Below are positions 54,690-64,000 of a DNA stretch of 64,000 nt, piece by piece. Numbering within the stretch: the stretch's first letter is position 1; each line of letters opens with the position of its first letter. The stretch comes from Streptomyces sp. NRRL S-1022 (lineage in GTDB: Bacteria; Actinomycetota; Actinomycetes; Streptomycetales; Streptomycetaceae). The notes under the pieces are model-generated. The model was not told the DNA's origin and did no database searches. It worked only from the letters and a program-made list of their open reading frames with translations. The stretch spans positions 186,001 to 250,000 of the forward strand of contig NZ_JOIU01000012.1 of NCBI RefSeq assembly GCF_000720135.1. The letters run 5' to 3'. The position numbers and the translations under genes are program-made.

Positions 54690-54887
54690 ATGCGCGCATC
54701 CAAGGGCGACAAGCTCGTCCAGCACGGCAGGGTGGTGGGCCAGCACGACCAGGTCTCCGAGGTCGTCGAGGTGATGGGCGAGAACGGCAACCCGCCCTAC
54801 CGCGTCCGCTTCGACGACGGGCACGAGGCGATCATGTCCCCCGGCCCCGACTGCCAGGTCAGGCACGAGGACCAGCGCCGGCACTAG
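54690..54887 (+). CDS. DUF1918 small protein
   Basis: 65 residues. The motif KGDKLVQHGRVVGQHDQVSEVVEVMGENGNPPYRVRFDDGHEAIMSPGPDC is characteristic of DUF1918, a small SH3-like beta barrel of unknown role common in actinobacteria. ATG at 54690, GAGGAGG about 10 bases upstream. Its TAG stop overlaps the stop of the convergent hydrolase-like gene within one CTAG. It is 19 bp after the EamA gene and may be co-transcribed with it. Confidence 0.88.
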   Translation: MRASKGDKLVQHGRVVGQHDQVSEVVEVMGENGNPPYRVRFDDGHEAIMSPGPDCQVRHEDQRRH

Positions 54888-56182
54888 GGCCTTTCCGAGA
54901 GGCCCCGCCTTTCCTGGAGGCCCCGGACACGCGGTGTCGCCGGCCCCCGGTAGTGGTCGGCGACCACCCGGGCCATGGCCCCGATCCGGTCGTCCGCCAG
55001 ATCCTTGGCGGCGAAGAACACATGCCCGCCCACCTGTGGGTACCGGGCGGCGAGAGTGAGGTGGCGGGACAGCTCGGCCGGGTCCTGCCAGGCCGCGGGC
55101 TGCCCCGCCGCACCCGCCCGGTACAGCGCCTCCCCGATGTACAGCCGGGTCTTCGTCCCCTGGGCGGCCTGCGCCCACCAGGCCACGAGCCGGGCGTAGT
55201 CGGCGGCGGAGTAGCCGATGTGCCAGTACAGCTGCGGGACGATGTAGTCGATCCAGTGGTCGCGCACCCACTTCCGGGTGTCCGCGTACAGATCGTCGTA
55301 CGTCTCGACGCCCGCCTGCGTGTCGGAGCCGCGCGCGTCGGTCGACGCGTTGCGCCACACGCCGAAGGGGCTGATCCCGAACCGGGTGCCGGGCCGGACC
55401 CGCCGGATGCCGGCGGCCGTCTCGCGTACCAGCCGGTCGATGTTGTCCCGCCGCCAGGCGGCCCGGCTCGCGAAGGCGCCGCCGTGGCGGTCGTACGCCT
55501 CGTCGTCGTCGAAGGTCTGGCCGGCGACCGGGTAGGGGTAGAAATAGTCGTCGAAGTGGAGGGCGTCCACCGGGTAGCGGGCGACCGCGTCGAGCATGGC
55601 CTGCTGCACGAAGGCGCGGACCTCCGGCAGACCGGGGTTGTAGTAGAGCCGGCCGCCGTAGGGCACCACCCAGTCGGGGTGCTTGCGCGCCGGGTGCGAG
55701 GCGGCCAGCCGGCCCGGGTCGGTGTGGTTGGCGATCCGGTACGGGTTGCACCAGGCGTGCAGTTCCAGGCCCCGGGCGTGCGCCTCGGCGACGGCGGTGC
55801 CGAGCGGGTCCCAGCCGGGATGGCGGCCCTGGGTGCCGGTGAGGTACTCGGACCAGGGCTCGTACGGCGACGGCCACAGCGCGTCGGCGGTGGGCCGCAC
55901 CTGGAGGATCACCGTGTTGAGCCGGTCGCGGACCGCCCGGTCGAGGTGGGCGGTCAGCTCCTCGCGCTGGGCGCTCGCGGGGAGGCCGGGCCGCGAGGGC
56001 CAGTCCCGGTTGGCGACGGTGGCGATCCACACGCCCCGCAGTTCGGTGGTCGCACCCCGGCGGGTGCCGGCCGCGGCGCCCGGGGCGGGAACGGCCGGCT
56101 CCCCGGCCGGGGCCACGACCGGGGCGGTGACCAGCGTGGACAGGGCGGCCAGTGCGAAGACCCGCCGAGACATGCGCCCCAT
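54884..56182 (-). CDS. secreted GHL10 (DUF187/YngK-like) glycoside hydrolase-like protein
   Basis: 432 residues. N-terminal signal peptide ALAALSTLVTAPVVAPAG. Then the GHL10 TIM barrel: ELRGVWIATVANRDWPSRPG, LNTVILQVRPTADALWPS, HAWCNPYRI, DALHFDDYFYPYP (acidic pair) and YIVPQLYWHIGYSAADY. By family these proteins probably act on cell-surface glycans. Start at the ATG at 56182 (56173 also possible). It converges on DUF1918, sharing CTAG with overlapping stops. Adjacent genes do not indicate a substrate. Confidence 0.85.
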   Translation of the reverse strand: MGRMSRRVFALAALSTLVTAPVVAPAGEPAVPAPGAAAGTRRGATTELRGVWIATVANRDWPSRPGLPASAQREELTAHLDRAVRDRLNTVILQVRPTADALWPSPYEPWSEYLTGTQGRHPGWDPLGTAVAEAHARGLELHAWCNPYRIANHTDPGRLAASHPARKHPDWVVPYGGRLYYNPGLPEVRAFVQQAMLDAVARYPVDALHFDDYFYPYPVAGQTFDDDEAYDRHGGAFASRAAWRRDNIDRLVRETAAGIRRVRPGTRFGISPFGVWRNASTDARGSDTQAGVETYDDLYADTRKWVRDHWIDYIVPQLYWHIGYSAADYARLVAWWAQAAQGTKTRLYIGEALYRAGAAGQPAAWQDPAELSRHLTLAARYPQVGGHVFFAAKDLADDRIGAMARVVADHYRGPATPRVRGLQERRGLSERP

Positions 56183-56354
56183 CGGCACACCCCCAAAACG
56201 CTCCGGATCCGCTCCGTCACGGATCGTTCCGCGGTTCAGGATGCCCCCACCCGGACGATCGATCATCGATACTTGGCGGTAACGTGCACGATCGGAGCAG
56301 GCGCCGAACCCGGAGGTCTGCCAGCGAGCCGGAAACTTCAGCGAAGGGGACGAT

Positions 56355-57215
56355 GTGACCGACATCGAGCGCATCGGGATCGTGGGCTGCGGCCAGATGG
56401 GCGCGGGCATCGCCGAGGTGTGCGCCCGCGCGGGACTGGACGTGAGGGTCGCCGAGACCACCGGCGAAGCCCTGGAGATCGGCCGTACCCGGCTGTTCAA
56501 CTCCCTGTCCAAGGCCGCCGAGCGCGGGAAGATCAGCGAGGCGGAGCGGGACGACGCGCAGGCGCGGCTGAGCTTCACCACCGACCTCGGCGAGTTCGCC
56601 GACCGGGACCTGGTGATCGAGGCCGTCGTCGAGAACGAGCAGGTCAAGACCGAGATCTTCCAGGTGCTCGACCAGGTGGTGACCCGGCCGGACGCCATCC
56701 TCGCCTCCAACACCTCCTCGATCCCGCTGGTGAAGCTGGCCGTCGCCACCTCACGCCCGGACCACGTCGTCGGCATCCACTTCTTCAACCCGGCCCCGGT
56801 GCAGAGCCTGGTCGAGCTGATCCCGGCGCTCACCACCTCCGAGGGCACCCTCAGCCGGGCCCAGGTCTTCGCCGAGAAGGTGCTCGGCAAGCACGCCATC
56901 CGCGCCCAGGACCGCTCCGGCTTCGTGGTGAACGCGCTGCTCGTGCCCTACCTGCTGTCCGCGATCCGGATGTTCGAGTCGGGCATCGCGAGCCGCGAGG
57001 ACATCGACAACGGCATGGAGATGGGCTGCGCCCACCCGATGGGCCCGCTGAAGCTGTCCGACCTGATCGGCCTGGACACCATCGTCTCCATCGCCAACAG
57101 CATGTACGCCGAGTACAAGGAGCCGCTGTACGCCGCTCCCCCGCTGCTCCAGCGCATGGTCGAGGCGGGCCGGCTGGGCCGGAAGACCGGCTCGGGCTTC
57201 TACACCTACGGCTGA
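56355..57215 (+). CDS. 3-hydroxybutyryl-CoA dehydrogenase
   Basis: 286 residues. NAD(P)-dependent oxidation or reduction between 3-hydroxybutyryl-CoA and acetoacetyl-CoA. N-terminal Rossmann GIVGCGQMGAGIAEVCARAG; VIEAVVENEQVKTEIFQVLD; catalytic His in GIHFFNPAPVQSLVEL with Glu nearby; C-terminal NGMEMGCAHPMGPLKLSDLIGLD. GTG start at 56355; it diverges from the GHL10 gene. It is monocistronic, ending in a strong terminator. Streptomyces use such enzymes in butyrate, ethylmalonyl-CoA and storage lipid metabolism. Confidence 0.93.
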   Translation: MTDIERIGIVGCGQMGAGIAEVCARAGLDVRVAETTGEALEIGRTRLFNSLSKAAERGKISEAERDDAQARLSFTTDLGEFADRDLVIEAVVENEQVKTEIFQVLDQVVTRPDAILASNTSSIPLVKLAVATSRPDHVVGIHFFNPAPVQSLVELIPALTTSEGTLSRAQVFAEKVLGKHAIRAQDRSGFVVNALLVPYLLSAIRMFESGIASREDIDNGMEMGCAHPMGPLKLSDLIGLDTIVSIANSMYAEYKEPLYAAPPLLQRMVEAGRLGRKTGSGFYTYG

Positions 57216-57235
57216 TTACGAAGAGCGACGCCCTG

Positions 57236-57268
57236 TGGGCCCGGCACCGGAATCCGGTGCCGGGCCCA
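57236..57268 (+). terminator. 15-bp perfect terminator stem after the hydroxyacyl-CoA dehydrogenase gene
   Basis: Arms TGGGCCCGGCACCGG and CCGGTGCCGGGCCCA with loop AAT, followed by GCTGTTT. One of the strongest stems in the window. Confidence 0.9.
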
Positions 57269-57411
57269 GCTGTTTCACACACCGTGTGCGCGCCGGGCAC
57301 GCATATGCCCGTCACACACGCTCCCCACGCGCCCACCAGGCGAGTTGACTCTTCATGCGCATGCAAAGGGATGCGGAACCACCCGTGTCGACTACCGAAA
57401 GGAGCGGACCC

Positions 57412-57672
57412 GTGACCGCCGATCCGCAGCATCCCGTGGTCCAGGGAGAACTCGCAGAGTTACGGCGCCGCCTCGACGTGGCCTACGCCCGCGTCGAGGG
57501 AGGGCTGGCTCTGCTGCGTCACCGCACCGAGGAGTCCGCCAAGGAACTGGACGAGCTGAACTCCCGGATGGCCTCGCTGGAACACACCCGCTGGCCCCTG
57601 CCCTCGCTCGCCGCGCTGACCGCGCTCGGCGCGCTCGTGGTGACGGTCTGGCAGGCGCTGGCGGGCCACTAG
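57412..57672 (+). CDS. small coiled-coil membrane-anchored protein
   Basis: 86 residues, GTG at 57412 with GGAG eight bases upstream. The first 60 residues are heptad-rich and charged (GELAELRRRLDVAYARVEGGLALLRHRTEESAKELDELNSRM), predicting a coiled coil. A C-terminal hydrophobic segment (LPSLAALTALGALVVTVWQALAG) would anchor it tail-first in the membrane. Function unknown. Its TAG stop overlaps the convergent NUDIX stop within one CTAG. In some actinobacteria such proteins accompany phage-like holins, but no such gene is near. Confidence 0.75.
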   Translation: MTADPQHPVVQGELAELRRRLDVAYARVEGGLALLRHRTEESAKELDELNSRMASLEHTRWPLPSLAALTALGALVVTVWQALAGH

Positions 57673-58235
57673 CGGCCCGCACCCCAGCCGCCGGCCCCCT
57701 GGCCCTCGGCGAGCCTGAGGTGGTGCAGCAGGAGTAACGCGGCCGCCATGTTGGCGGCCGGGACCTCCCCACGGGCGATCATGTCGGGGACGAGTTTGAG
57801 GGGGACCCATTCCCGCCGGTCCGACTCGAAGTCGTCCACGGGATGCCCCACGTACTCGCCCCGGTCGGACCAGTAGACGTGGTGCCGGGCGTCGGTGAGG
57901 CCGTTGGACGGCTCCACGCTCATCAGGTGGTGCAGGGGCCCCGGCCGCCAGCCGGTCTCCTCCTCCAGTTCCCTGGCGGCCGCGCTCGCGATGTCCTCGC
58001 CGTCCTCGACCACGCCCGCGGCCAGCTCCCAGCCCCAGCTGTCGGTGATGAAGCGGTGCCGCCACAGCAGCAGCACCTCGTTGGCCTCGTTGACCACCGT
58101 GGCCACGGCCACCGGGCGCAGCCGGATCAGGAAGTGGTCGAGGTGCCGGCCGTCCGGCAGCTCGACATCTGCGAGATTGACGCTGAACCAGCGGTTCTCA
58201 TACACAGTTTGTTCGTTCTGTTTCGTCCACTGCAC
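57669..58235 (-). CDS. NUDIX hydrolase
   Basis: 188 residues. NUDIX box GVVEDGEDIASAAARELEEETGW, matching GX5EX7REUXEEXGU, is at about residues 74-96. It hydrolyses nucleoside-diphosphate-linked compounds; the ADP-ribose pyrophosphatase-like layout (upstream VNEANEVLLLWRHRFITDSWGWEL) suggests ADP-ribose or similar. Start ATG 58235, 65 bp after the HTH/TPR regulator gene, on the same strand, so the two may be co-transcribed. Confidence 0.9.
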   Translation of the reverse strand: MQWTKQNEQTVYENRWFSVNLADVELPDGRHLDHFLIRLRPVAVATVVNEANEVLLLWRHRFITDSWGWELAAGVVEDGEDIASAAARELEEETGWRPGPLHHLMSVEPSNGLTDARHHVYWSDRGEYVGHPVDDFESDRREWVPLKLVPDMIARGEVPAANMAAALLLLHHLRLAEGQGAGGWGAGR

Positions 58236-58300
58236 GGTTCTGCCACCTTCCGCCGAGTAAGTGGCAATATCGCAGCAGGGACGGTGCGCCTACAGTGGGC

Positions 58301-59641
58301 CTACAGCGGCACGCACAGTGCGCCGTCGATGAGTTCGGCGGCTTCGGCGGTGCCGGCCGAGCCGCAGCGCACCAGGTGCTCGCGGACCGCGCGCAGTCGG
58401 TCGCGCAGCCGCTGGGACTCCATTCCGCGGGCCTGCTCCGCCATCCGCACGGCGGTGGCCACGGCCTTCTCGGCATTGCCCTGACGCAGTTCGACGGTGC
58501 TGAGCATGGCCAGCCGGTGCACCCGCCCCCGGTCGTGGGCGGGGTTGCCGACGGCCGCCGCCGCGTGCTCCCCGGCCGCGGCGAGCTCACCGAGGCTGAG
58601 CAGCGCCTCGGCCACCTGCACATTGACGAGGCCCGGCTGGACGTACCCGGTCTCATCGGGCTCGTAGCCGCGCCGGATCCGCTCGGCGGCCGTCTCCGCC
58701 CGCCGGATGCAGGACAGCGCGCTGCCGCCGTCCCCGAGGTGCGCGTACGCCTTGGCCTGCATCGCGTACAGGTCGGAGGCGAGCGCCGGGGTGATGTGCC
58801 GGCCGGCGGTGCGCAGCGCGGCCTCGGCGAAGGCGACGGCCTGCCGGTACTCCCGCATGAACAGCGACTGGTTGACCAGCAGCGCGATGACGTAGGCGCC
58901 GAGTCCCCGGTCCCCGCTCGCCTTCGCCAGCCGCAGCGCCTGGTGGAAGTAGCGCTGGGCGAGTCCGTGCGCGTCGGAGTCGTAGGCGCAGATGCCCGCG
59001 ATCGCCACCAACCCGCCGGTCGCCCGGTGCAGTTGGCGGCCGGTGGCATCGGTGTAACTGCCGCGCAGCAGCGGCGCGGCCTCGGTGTTGAGGAACCCGA
59101 CGATCCGCGTCCGGGTCGCGATACCGCCGGCCTTGCGGTACATCTGCTCGTAGTGCGTCCGGGCGGCCCGCAGCAGTTCGACGTCGGCCGCCGTGACCGG
59201 GTGCCGGCCGCCCCGGGAGACGTCCACGTCCTCGGGCGGGTTCTCCCACTCCCACACCGGCATCACGGCAGGTGTCCCGGTGACGGCCGGCGCGCCCAGC
59301 ACATGGGGCCGCTGCTGCTCGTCCGACCGCCACAGTGCGGTCGCCCGCTCCACGAACCCGCCCAGCGAACCGGCGTGCGGGGTGCTCGGCTCCCCGGGCA
59401 CGCCGAGCCCGATGTCGTCCAGGGTGACGGGCCGCCGGAGCCGGGCCGCCAGCACCTCGCAGATCAGGTCGGGCACCTGACCGCGGGGCCGCTGGCCCTT
59501 CAGCCAGCGGGCCACGGCGGTGTGTTCGTACCGCAGGGCGAGTCCGCGTCTGCGGCCCGCCTGGTTGACGTGGGCGGCGAGGCCGGCGTGCGAGACGCCC
59601 GCCTCGTCCAGGATGGCGTCGAGCAGAGTGTTGGGCTGCAT
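58301..59641 (-). CDS. HTH/TPR-type regulatory protein (NsdA-like family)
   Basis: 446 residues. N-terminal putative helix-turn-helix: TLLDAILDEAGVSHAGLAAHVNQAGRRRGLALRYEHTAVARWLKGQRP. The middle and C-terminal part is all-helical with repeats of the TPR kind (SGDRGLGAYVIALLVNQSLFMREYRQAVAFAEAAL; ALASDLYAMQAKAYAHLGDGGSALSCIRRAE). It has the general layout of Streptomyces regulators such as NsdA that affect differentiation; orthology is not established here. ATG 59641 with a G-rich ribosome-binding site. A palindrome lies 47 bp upstream. Confidence 0.78.
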   Translation of the reverse strand: MQPNTLLDAILDEAGVSHAGLAAHVNQAGRRRGLALRYEHTAVARWLKGQRPRGQVPDLICEVLAARLRRPVTLDDIGLGVPGEPSTPHAGSLGGFVERATALWRSDEQQRPHVLGAPAVTGTPAVMPVWEWENPPEDVDVSRGGRHPVTAADVELLRAARTHYEQMYRKAGGIATRTRIVGFLNTEAAPLLRGSYTDATGRQLHRATGGLVAIAGICAYDSDAHGLAQRYFHQALRLAKASGDRGLGAYVIALLVNQSLFMREYRQAVAFAEAALRTAGRHITPALASDLYAMQAKAYAHLGDGGSALSCIRRAETAAERIRRGYEPDETGYVQPGLVNVQVAEALLSLGELAAAGEHAAAAVGNPAHDRGRVHRLAMLSTVELRQGNAEKAVATAVRMAEQARGMESQRLRDRLRAVREHLVRCGSAGTAEAAELIDGALCVPL

Positions 59642-59687
59642 GGGATGCCCCCCGAGTGGCCTGGTGCGGTCAGCGTAGTGCGAACCC

Positions 59688-59706
59688 GTTCACACGGGGT
59701 GTGAAC
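59688..59706. promoter_or_regulatory. GTTCACAC/GTGTGAAC palindrome upstream of the HTH/TPR regulator
   Basis: Perfect 8-bp arms with a GGG centre, 47 bp before the start codon, roughly where the -35 region should lie if TACGCT (about 59671-59676, minus strand) is the -10. Candidate autoregulatory operator. Confidence 0.6.
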
Positions 59707-59783
59707 CGAGTGCGTGGACCCGGACGGTGTGCGCGCTGTCGCGGAAGGTGCCGGTTCGGTTGACTGAGGTGCCTCGCAAGAGG

Positions 59784-59829
59784 CCGGCCAAGCCGCCGGC
59801 TCCCCCTCGAACGACGGTGGCTTGGCCGG
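59784..59829. terminator. long hairpin after the SpoIIE-type phosphatase gene
   Basis: Arms CCGGCCAAGCCGCCG and CGGTGGCTTGGCCGG, 14 of 15 pairs, 16-nt loop, 18 bp past the stop at 59847. Confidence 0.75.
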
Positions 59830-59846
59830 GACGGGCACGGCGTGGG

Positions 59847-60914
59847 CTAGCGGTGCGTCGACGGCTGCGGGTGCGTCGGGGTCTGGCACGCCCGTGCCCC
59901 CGGGTAGGACAGCGCCCCCCTCGTCCGGCCGTTGCGCAGGACCAGCAGGGCCACGTCGTCCGCCGGTCTGCCGGCCGTGTGCCGCAGGAGGGCCCTGAAG
60001 AGGGTGCGCAGCACCGCCTGCGGGGACACCGGCTGGTCGCTCACGGCGTCACGCAACACCGCGGGCAGCGGGAAGAACCTGCCCTGCGCGTCCCGCGCGT
60101 CCTCCGCACCGTCGGTGAACAGCACGAGGGACTCCCCCGGAAGCAGCCGGCCGCAGGACTCGGCCGCCAGCTCCGCCGGCAGCGGAAACGGCCCCAGCGG
60201 CGGGAGGGGGTCCGCACAGGACAGCTGCTCGACCCGCGCCCCCGTCAGCACGTACGGCCACGGGTGCCCGCAGTTGAGGACGCGCAGTTCGCCGTCGCGG
60301 CCGATCTCCAGCAGGAGTACGGTGACGAACTCCTCGGCGACCGGGTGGTCGAGGTCGGCGGCGCCGTTCGCGGGATGCTCGGCGCGGGCGCGTTCGCGCA
60401 GGTGGCGGGCGAGGGCGCGGTCCAGTCTGCGGAGCACCCGGCCCAGTTCGGGCTCGTCGTGGACGGCCTCGCGGAAACTGCCGAGGAGGGCGGCGACGGT
60501 GCCGAGGGCGGCCAGACCGTGCCCGCGTACGTCCCCCATGACCACCCGCACCCCGTGCTCGGTGGCGATGGCCTCGTAGAGATCACCGCCGACGCTCGCG
60601 CCCCGGTCGGCGGACAGCTGGGCGGCGGCGACGTCGATCCCGTCGAGCCGCGGCGGCAGCGGACGCAGGACGACGTTCTGCGCGGCGCGCGCCGCCCGCC
60701 GGGCGAGCCGCAGCTCCCGCAGCAGGGCACGGCGCACATGGAATATCAGGCCGGTGCCGACGGCGAAGAACACCGCGCTGGTGACGATGCGCGCCCCGAT
60801 CCCGTCCTGCTGGGCGAGCGGGCAGCCGAGCTTGTAGCCGACCGCGACGGCTCCCCAGGCGGTGGGCAGTACGATCCCCCGCCCGGTGGGCGCCCGTGCC
60901 TTGATGCGGATCAT
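59847..60914 (-). CDS. membrane SpoIIE-type PP2C phosphatase
   Basis: 355 residues from the ATG at 60914. Two membrane segments near the N-terminus (AWGAVAVGYKLGCPL and RIVTSAVFFAVGTGLIF). Then the PP2C domain: DVAAAQLSADRGASVGGDLYEAI (metal Asp in GGDLYE), VRVVMGDVRGHGLAALGTVAALLGSF (metal Asp), LRVLNCGHPWPYVL and SLVLFTDGAEDARD, with ADDVALLVLR at the end. Such phosphatases dephosphorylate anti-sigma antagonists (SpoIIAA/RsbV type). The partner is not adjacent. Longer start forms exist but are upstream of a GGGGGA site. Confidence 0.88.
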   Translation of the reverse strand: MIRIKARAPTGRGIVLPTAWGAVAVGYKLGCPLAQQDGIGARIVTSAVFFAVGTGLIFHVRRALLRELRLARRAARAAQNVVLRPLPPRLDGIDVAAAQLSADRGASVGGDLYEAIATEHGVRVVMGDVRGHGLAALGTVAALLGSFREAVHDEPELGRVLRRLDRALARHLRERARAEHPANGAADLDHPVAEEFVTVLLLEIGRDGELRVLNCGHPWPYVLTGARVEQLSCADPLPPLGPFPLPAELAAESCGRLLPGESLVLFTDGAEDARDAQGRFFPLPAVLRDAVSDQPVSPQAVLRTLFRALLRHTAGRPADDVALLVLRNGRTRGALSYPGARACQTPTHPQPSTHR

Positions 60915-61083
60915 GCCTCTGGTCCCCCATGTGGGCCCTGACAGAGAGACGGACCGACCCCGAAAGGCCGGTCCGATTCTGTCGACGGTATGACCCGGGC
61001 GGGTCGGATCGCCCTCGGTTGCCACCCGAACGAGTCAGCTCCCGTGACCCGACCCGCATTTATGCAGTCGATGTACGCAGCCG

Positions 61084-63593
61084 CTAGCCCCGGAGAACCG
61101 CGCCCGTGCGCTCGCCCGCGAGGGCGACCGCGGCGTCCCGCGCGGCGGACGCCTCGTCCACGGTCAGTGTGCGGTCGGCCGCCCGGAAGCGGAGCGCGTA
61201 CGCCAGCGACTTCTTCCCGTCCCCCAGCTGCTCGGCGTTCTCGTACACGTCGAACAGCCGGATGGACTCGAGGAGCTCACCCGCGCCCTCGCGCAGCGCG
61301 GCCTCCACGTCGGCGTGCGGCACGAACTGGTCGACCACGAGGGCGACGTCCTGCGTGGCGACGGGGAACGTGGAGATCGACGGCGCCTGCGGGGCACCGT
61401 CGCCGACCGCCTCCAGGGCGTCCAGGTCCAGCTCCGCCGCGCAGGTCCGCTCCGGCAGGCCCAGGGCCTTGAGGACACGCGGGTGCAGTTCTCCCGCATG
61501 GCCCACGACCTGCTCCGTGCCGTCGGCGACGACGATCAGCTCGGCGCAGCGGCCGGGGTGCCAGGGACCGTACTGCCCCCTGCGCACGACCAGCTCGGCG
61601 CCGGCCTCGCGGGCGACGGTACGCGCCGCCTCGACGGCGTCGGCCCAGTCCGTGGGCCGGCCCTTGCCCCACCAGCCGGCCTGCTCTCGAGCGCCGGCGA
61701 GGACGACGGCCACGTGCCGCGGCTGCTCGGGCAGCGCGGCGTCCAGCGCGGCGATCTCCTCGTCGGTGGGCCGCCGGTCGACGGGCAGGTGCGTGGCGAC
61801 GCGCTGCTCCTCGCGCGGGTGGAACACCAGCCCGGTCTCGAACAGCGCCAGGTCGTGCGCGCCCCGGCCGGCGTTGCGCCGCAGCGCGCCGAGCAGGCCC
61901 GGCAGCAGCGTCGTGCGCAGCGCGGGCTCCTCGTCGTTGAGCGGGTTGACCAGCTTGACGACACGGCGGGCCGGGTCGTCGGAGTCCAGGCCGAGCTGGT
62001 CGAAGACCTGCTCGCTGACGAACGGGTAGTTCGGCGCCTCGACGTAGCCCGCGCCGGCCAGCGCGCGGCCGACCCGGCGGTGCAGCCGCTGACGGTCCGT
62101 GAGGCCGCGGCCCGAGGGGGGCTTGGGCAGCGTGGAGGGCAGGTTCTCGTAGCCCTCCAGCCGGATGACCTCTTCGGCGAGGTCGTTCGGGTCGACCAGG
62201 TCGGGCCGCCAGGACGGGACGGTGACGATCAGTTCGTCCTGCCCGTACACGTCGCAGCCGACCTGCTGGAGGCGGCGGACGACCGTCTCACGGCCGAACC
62301 CGACGCCCGCCACCTTGTCCGGGTGGTCGGCCGGGACGGTGATGGTGTGCGGGGCCGACGGCGCGATGATCTCGGTGACACCGGCCTCCGCCGTGCCCCC
62401 GGCGAGCAGGACCAGCAGGTCCACGGTGCGCTGCGCGGCGGCCGCGGCGGCCTGCGGGTCGACGCCGCGCTCGAAGCGGCGGGACGCCTCGGACAGCAGC
62501 TTGTGGCGGCGGGCCGTACGGGCGATCGAGACGGCGTCGAAATGAGCGGCCTCGATGACCACGTCGGTCGTGGTCTCCGCGTCCTCGTGGTCGGCGATCT
62601 CCGTGTTCGCGCCGCCCATGACACCGGCGAGGCCGATCGGGCCGCGCTCGTCGGTGATGACCAGGTCCTCGGCGTGCAGCGTGCGCTCGACGCCGTCGAG
62701 GGTGACGAGCTTCTCGCCATCCTCGGCCCGGCGCACGCCGATGGTGCCCTGGACGAGCGTGCGGTCGTAGGCGTGCAGGGGCTGGCCCAGCTCCATCATC
62801 ACGTAGTTCGTGACGTCGACGGCGAGCGAGATCGGCCGCATGCCGACCTTCTGCAGCCGGCGCTGGAGCCAGATCGGGGAGCGCGCCTCGGGGCTGAGAC
62901 CGGTGACCGTGCGGGCGGTGAAGCGGTCGCAGCCGAACGGGTCGCCGACCTGGACCGGGTACCCGAAGGCGTTCGGGGCCGGTACGTCCAGCAGGGCGGG
63001 GTCGCGCAGCGGCAGGCCGTAGGCGATGGCGGTCTCGCGGGCGACACCGCGGATGGACAGGCAGTCGCCGCGGTTGGCGGTGACGGCGATGTCCAGGACC
63101 TCGTCGACCAGTTCGAGCAGCTCGATGGCGTCCTTGCCGACCTCGGTCTCCGGCGGCAGCACGATGATGCCGTGCGTACCGTCGTCGCCCATGCCCAGCT
63201 CGTCGCCGGAGCAGATCATGCCGTGGGACGTCCTGCCGTAGGTCTTGCGGGCGGCGATGGAGAAACCGCCGGGCAGCGTGGCACCCGGGAGGACCACGAC
63301 GACCTTGTCGCCGACGGCGAAGTTGCGGGCGCCGCAGACGATCTCCTGGGGCTCACCGGTGCCGTTGGCCTGCCCGACGTCGACCGTGCAGAAGCGGATC
63401 GGCTTCTTGAAGCCCTCCAGCTCCTCGATGGTCAGCACCTGGCCGACGACCAGCGGGCCCTTGAGGTCGGCGCCGAGCTGTTCGACGGTCTCGACCTCCA
63501 GGCCGGCCGAAATGAGCTTGGCCTGGACGTCGCGGCCGGTCTCCGTGGCCGGCAGGTCGACGTACTCCCGCAGCCAAGAAAGCGGGACCCGCA

Positions 63594-63594
<1 letters not shown>
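61084..63594 (-). CDS. pheT: phenylalanine-tRNA ligase beta subunit
   Basis: 836 residues. N-terminal tRNA-binding domain ([58 protein letters not shown]), B3/B4 and B5 domains in the middle, and a ferredoxin-like anticodon-binding C-terminus ([27 protein letters not shown]). ATG at 63594 shares one base with the pheS stop (TGATG), so it is coupled to pheS. It forms the alpha2-beta2 enzyme with PheS. Confidence 0.97.

Positions 63595-64000
<406 letters not shown>

Noticed and set aside
61055..61083. ARG-box-like sequence (GCATTTATGCA...TACGCA) between the SpoIIE gene and pheT
   Set aside because: Half-site spacing differs from the argC and argG boxes, and no arginine gene is adjacent; probably chance.

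Overview
The window is chromosomal DNA from a high-GC actinomycete, almost certainly a Streptomyces. Codon third positions are strongly G/C, GTG starts are common, genes often overlap by 4 bp, and the gene set (argCJBDR, argGH, metNIQ, glpQ, a BluB-CobT fusion, pheST) is one I associate with a conserved core segment of Streptomyces chromosomes. I see no rRNA, tRNA, CRISPR, transposase or phage genes, so most of the window is core genome with a few accessory-looking inserts.

Layout. 1-5.8 kb: cobalamin genes, a 5'-complete but 3'-truncated BluB-CobT fusion with a very long Pro/Ala/Glu/Gln-rich N-terminus, then cobL (CbiE/CbiT). 5.9-9.8 kb: an acetyltransferase and the methionine importer metN-metI-metQ, preceded by a short reading frame dense in Met and Cys codons that looks like an attenuator leader peptide. 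9.8-14.6 kb: HAD phosphatase, two small membrane proteins, an acetyltransferase, a small sigma-like factor, a Tat-exported glycerophosphodiesterase with a four-unit PHO-box-like array, and a PlsC-type acyltransferase. 14.7-19.6 kb: multicopper oxidase, TetR/MFS pair, aldo/keto reductase. 19.7-22.5 kb: argG-argH with an ARG box.

22.6-36.7 kb looks more accessory. It holds a secreted protein with two nearly identical repeats, a PPOX protein, an L,D-transpeptidase-like protein, and a divergent two-component system. The latter faces a redox cassette: two ferric-reductase-like membrane flavoproteins, two FMN-binding anchored proteins (three flavinylation motifs in total) and ApbE, which attaches FMN to such motifs. 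Then come a 59-residue His/Asp/Gly repeat peptide, an intercistronic hairpin, an ABC exporter and a translationally coupled non-RD protein kinase, followed by an ECF sigma/anti-sigma pair. I regard the His-rich peptide/exporter/kinase set as the best candidate for an undescribed system.

36.7-41.6 kb: the argCJBD-argR operon. 41.6-45.5 kb: GtrA, GT2 and YfhO proteins, matching the three-component extracytoplasmic glycosylation layout. 45.8-48.1 kb: an EACC1-like protein coupled to a membrane-anchored caspase with a seven-bladed WD40 domain, a predicted conflict/cell-death module. 48-61 kb: GH51 arabinofuranosidase, DUF6314, a histidine-phosphatase-fold protein lacking its catalytic histidines, GNAT, a MocR regulator diverging from an EamA exporter with overlapping start codons, DUF1918, a GHL10 glycoside hydrolase-like protein, a 3-hydroxyacyl-CoA dehydrogenase, a coiled-coil membrane protein, a NUDIX hydrolase, an HTH/TPR regulator and a SpoIIE-type phosphatase. 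61-64 kb: pheT and the 3' part of pheS.

All assignments come from reading translations and motifs by eye. No database search was run; names rest on recognisable family motifs, and start sites were chosen from ribosome-binding sites and overlaps.
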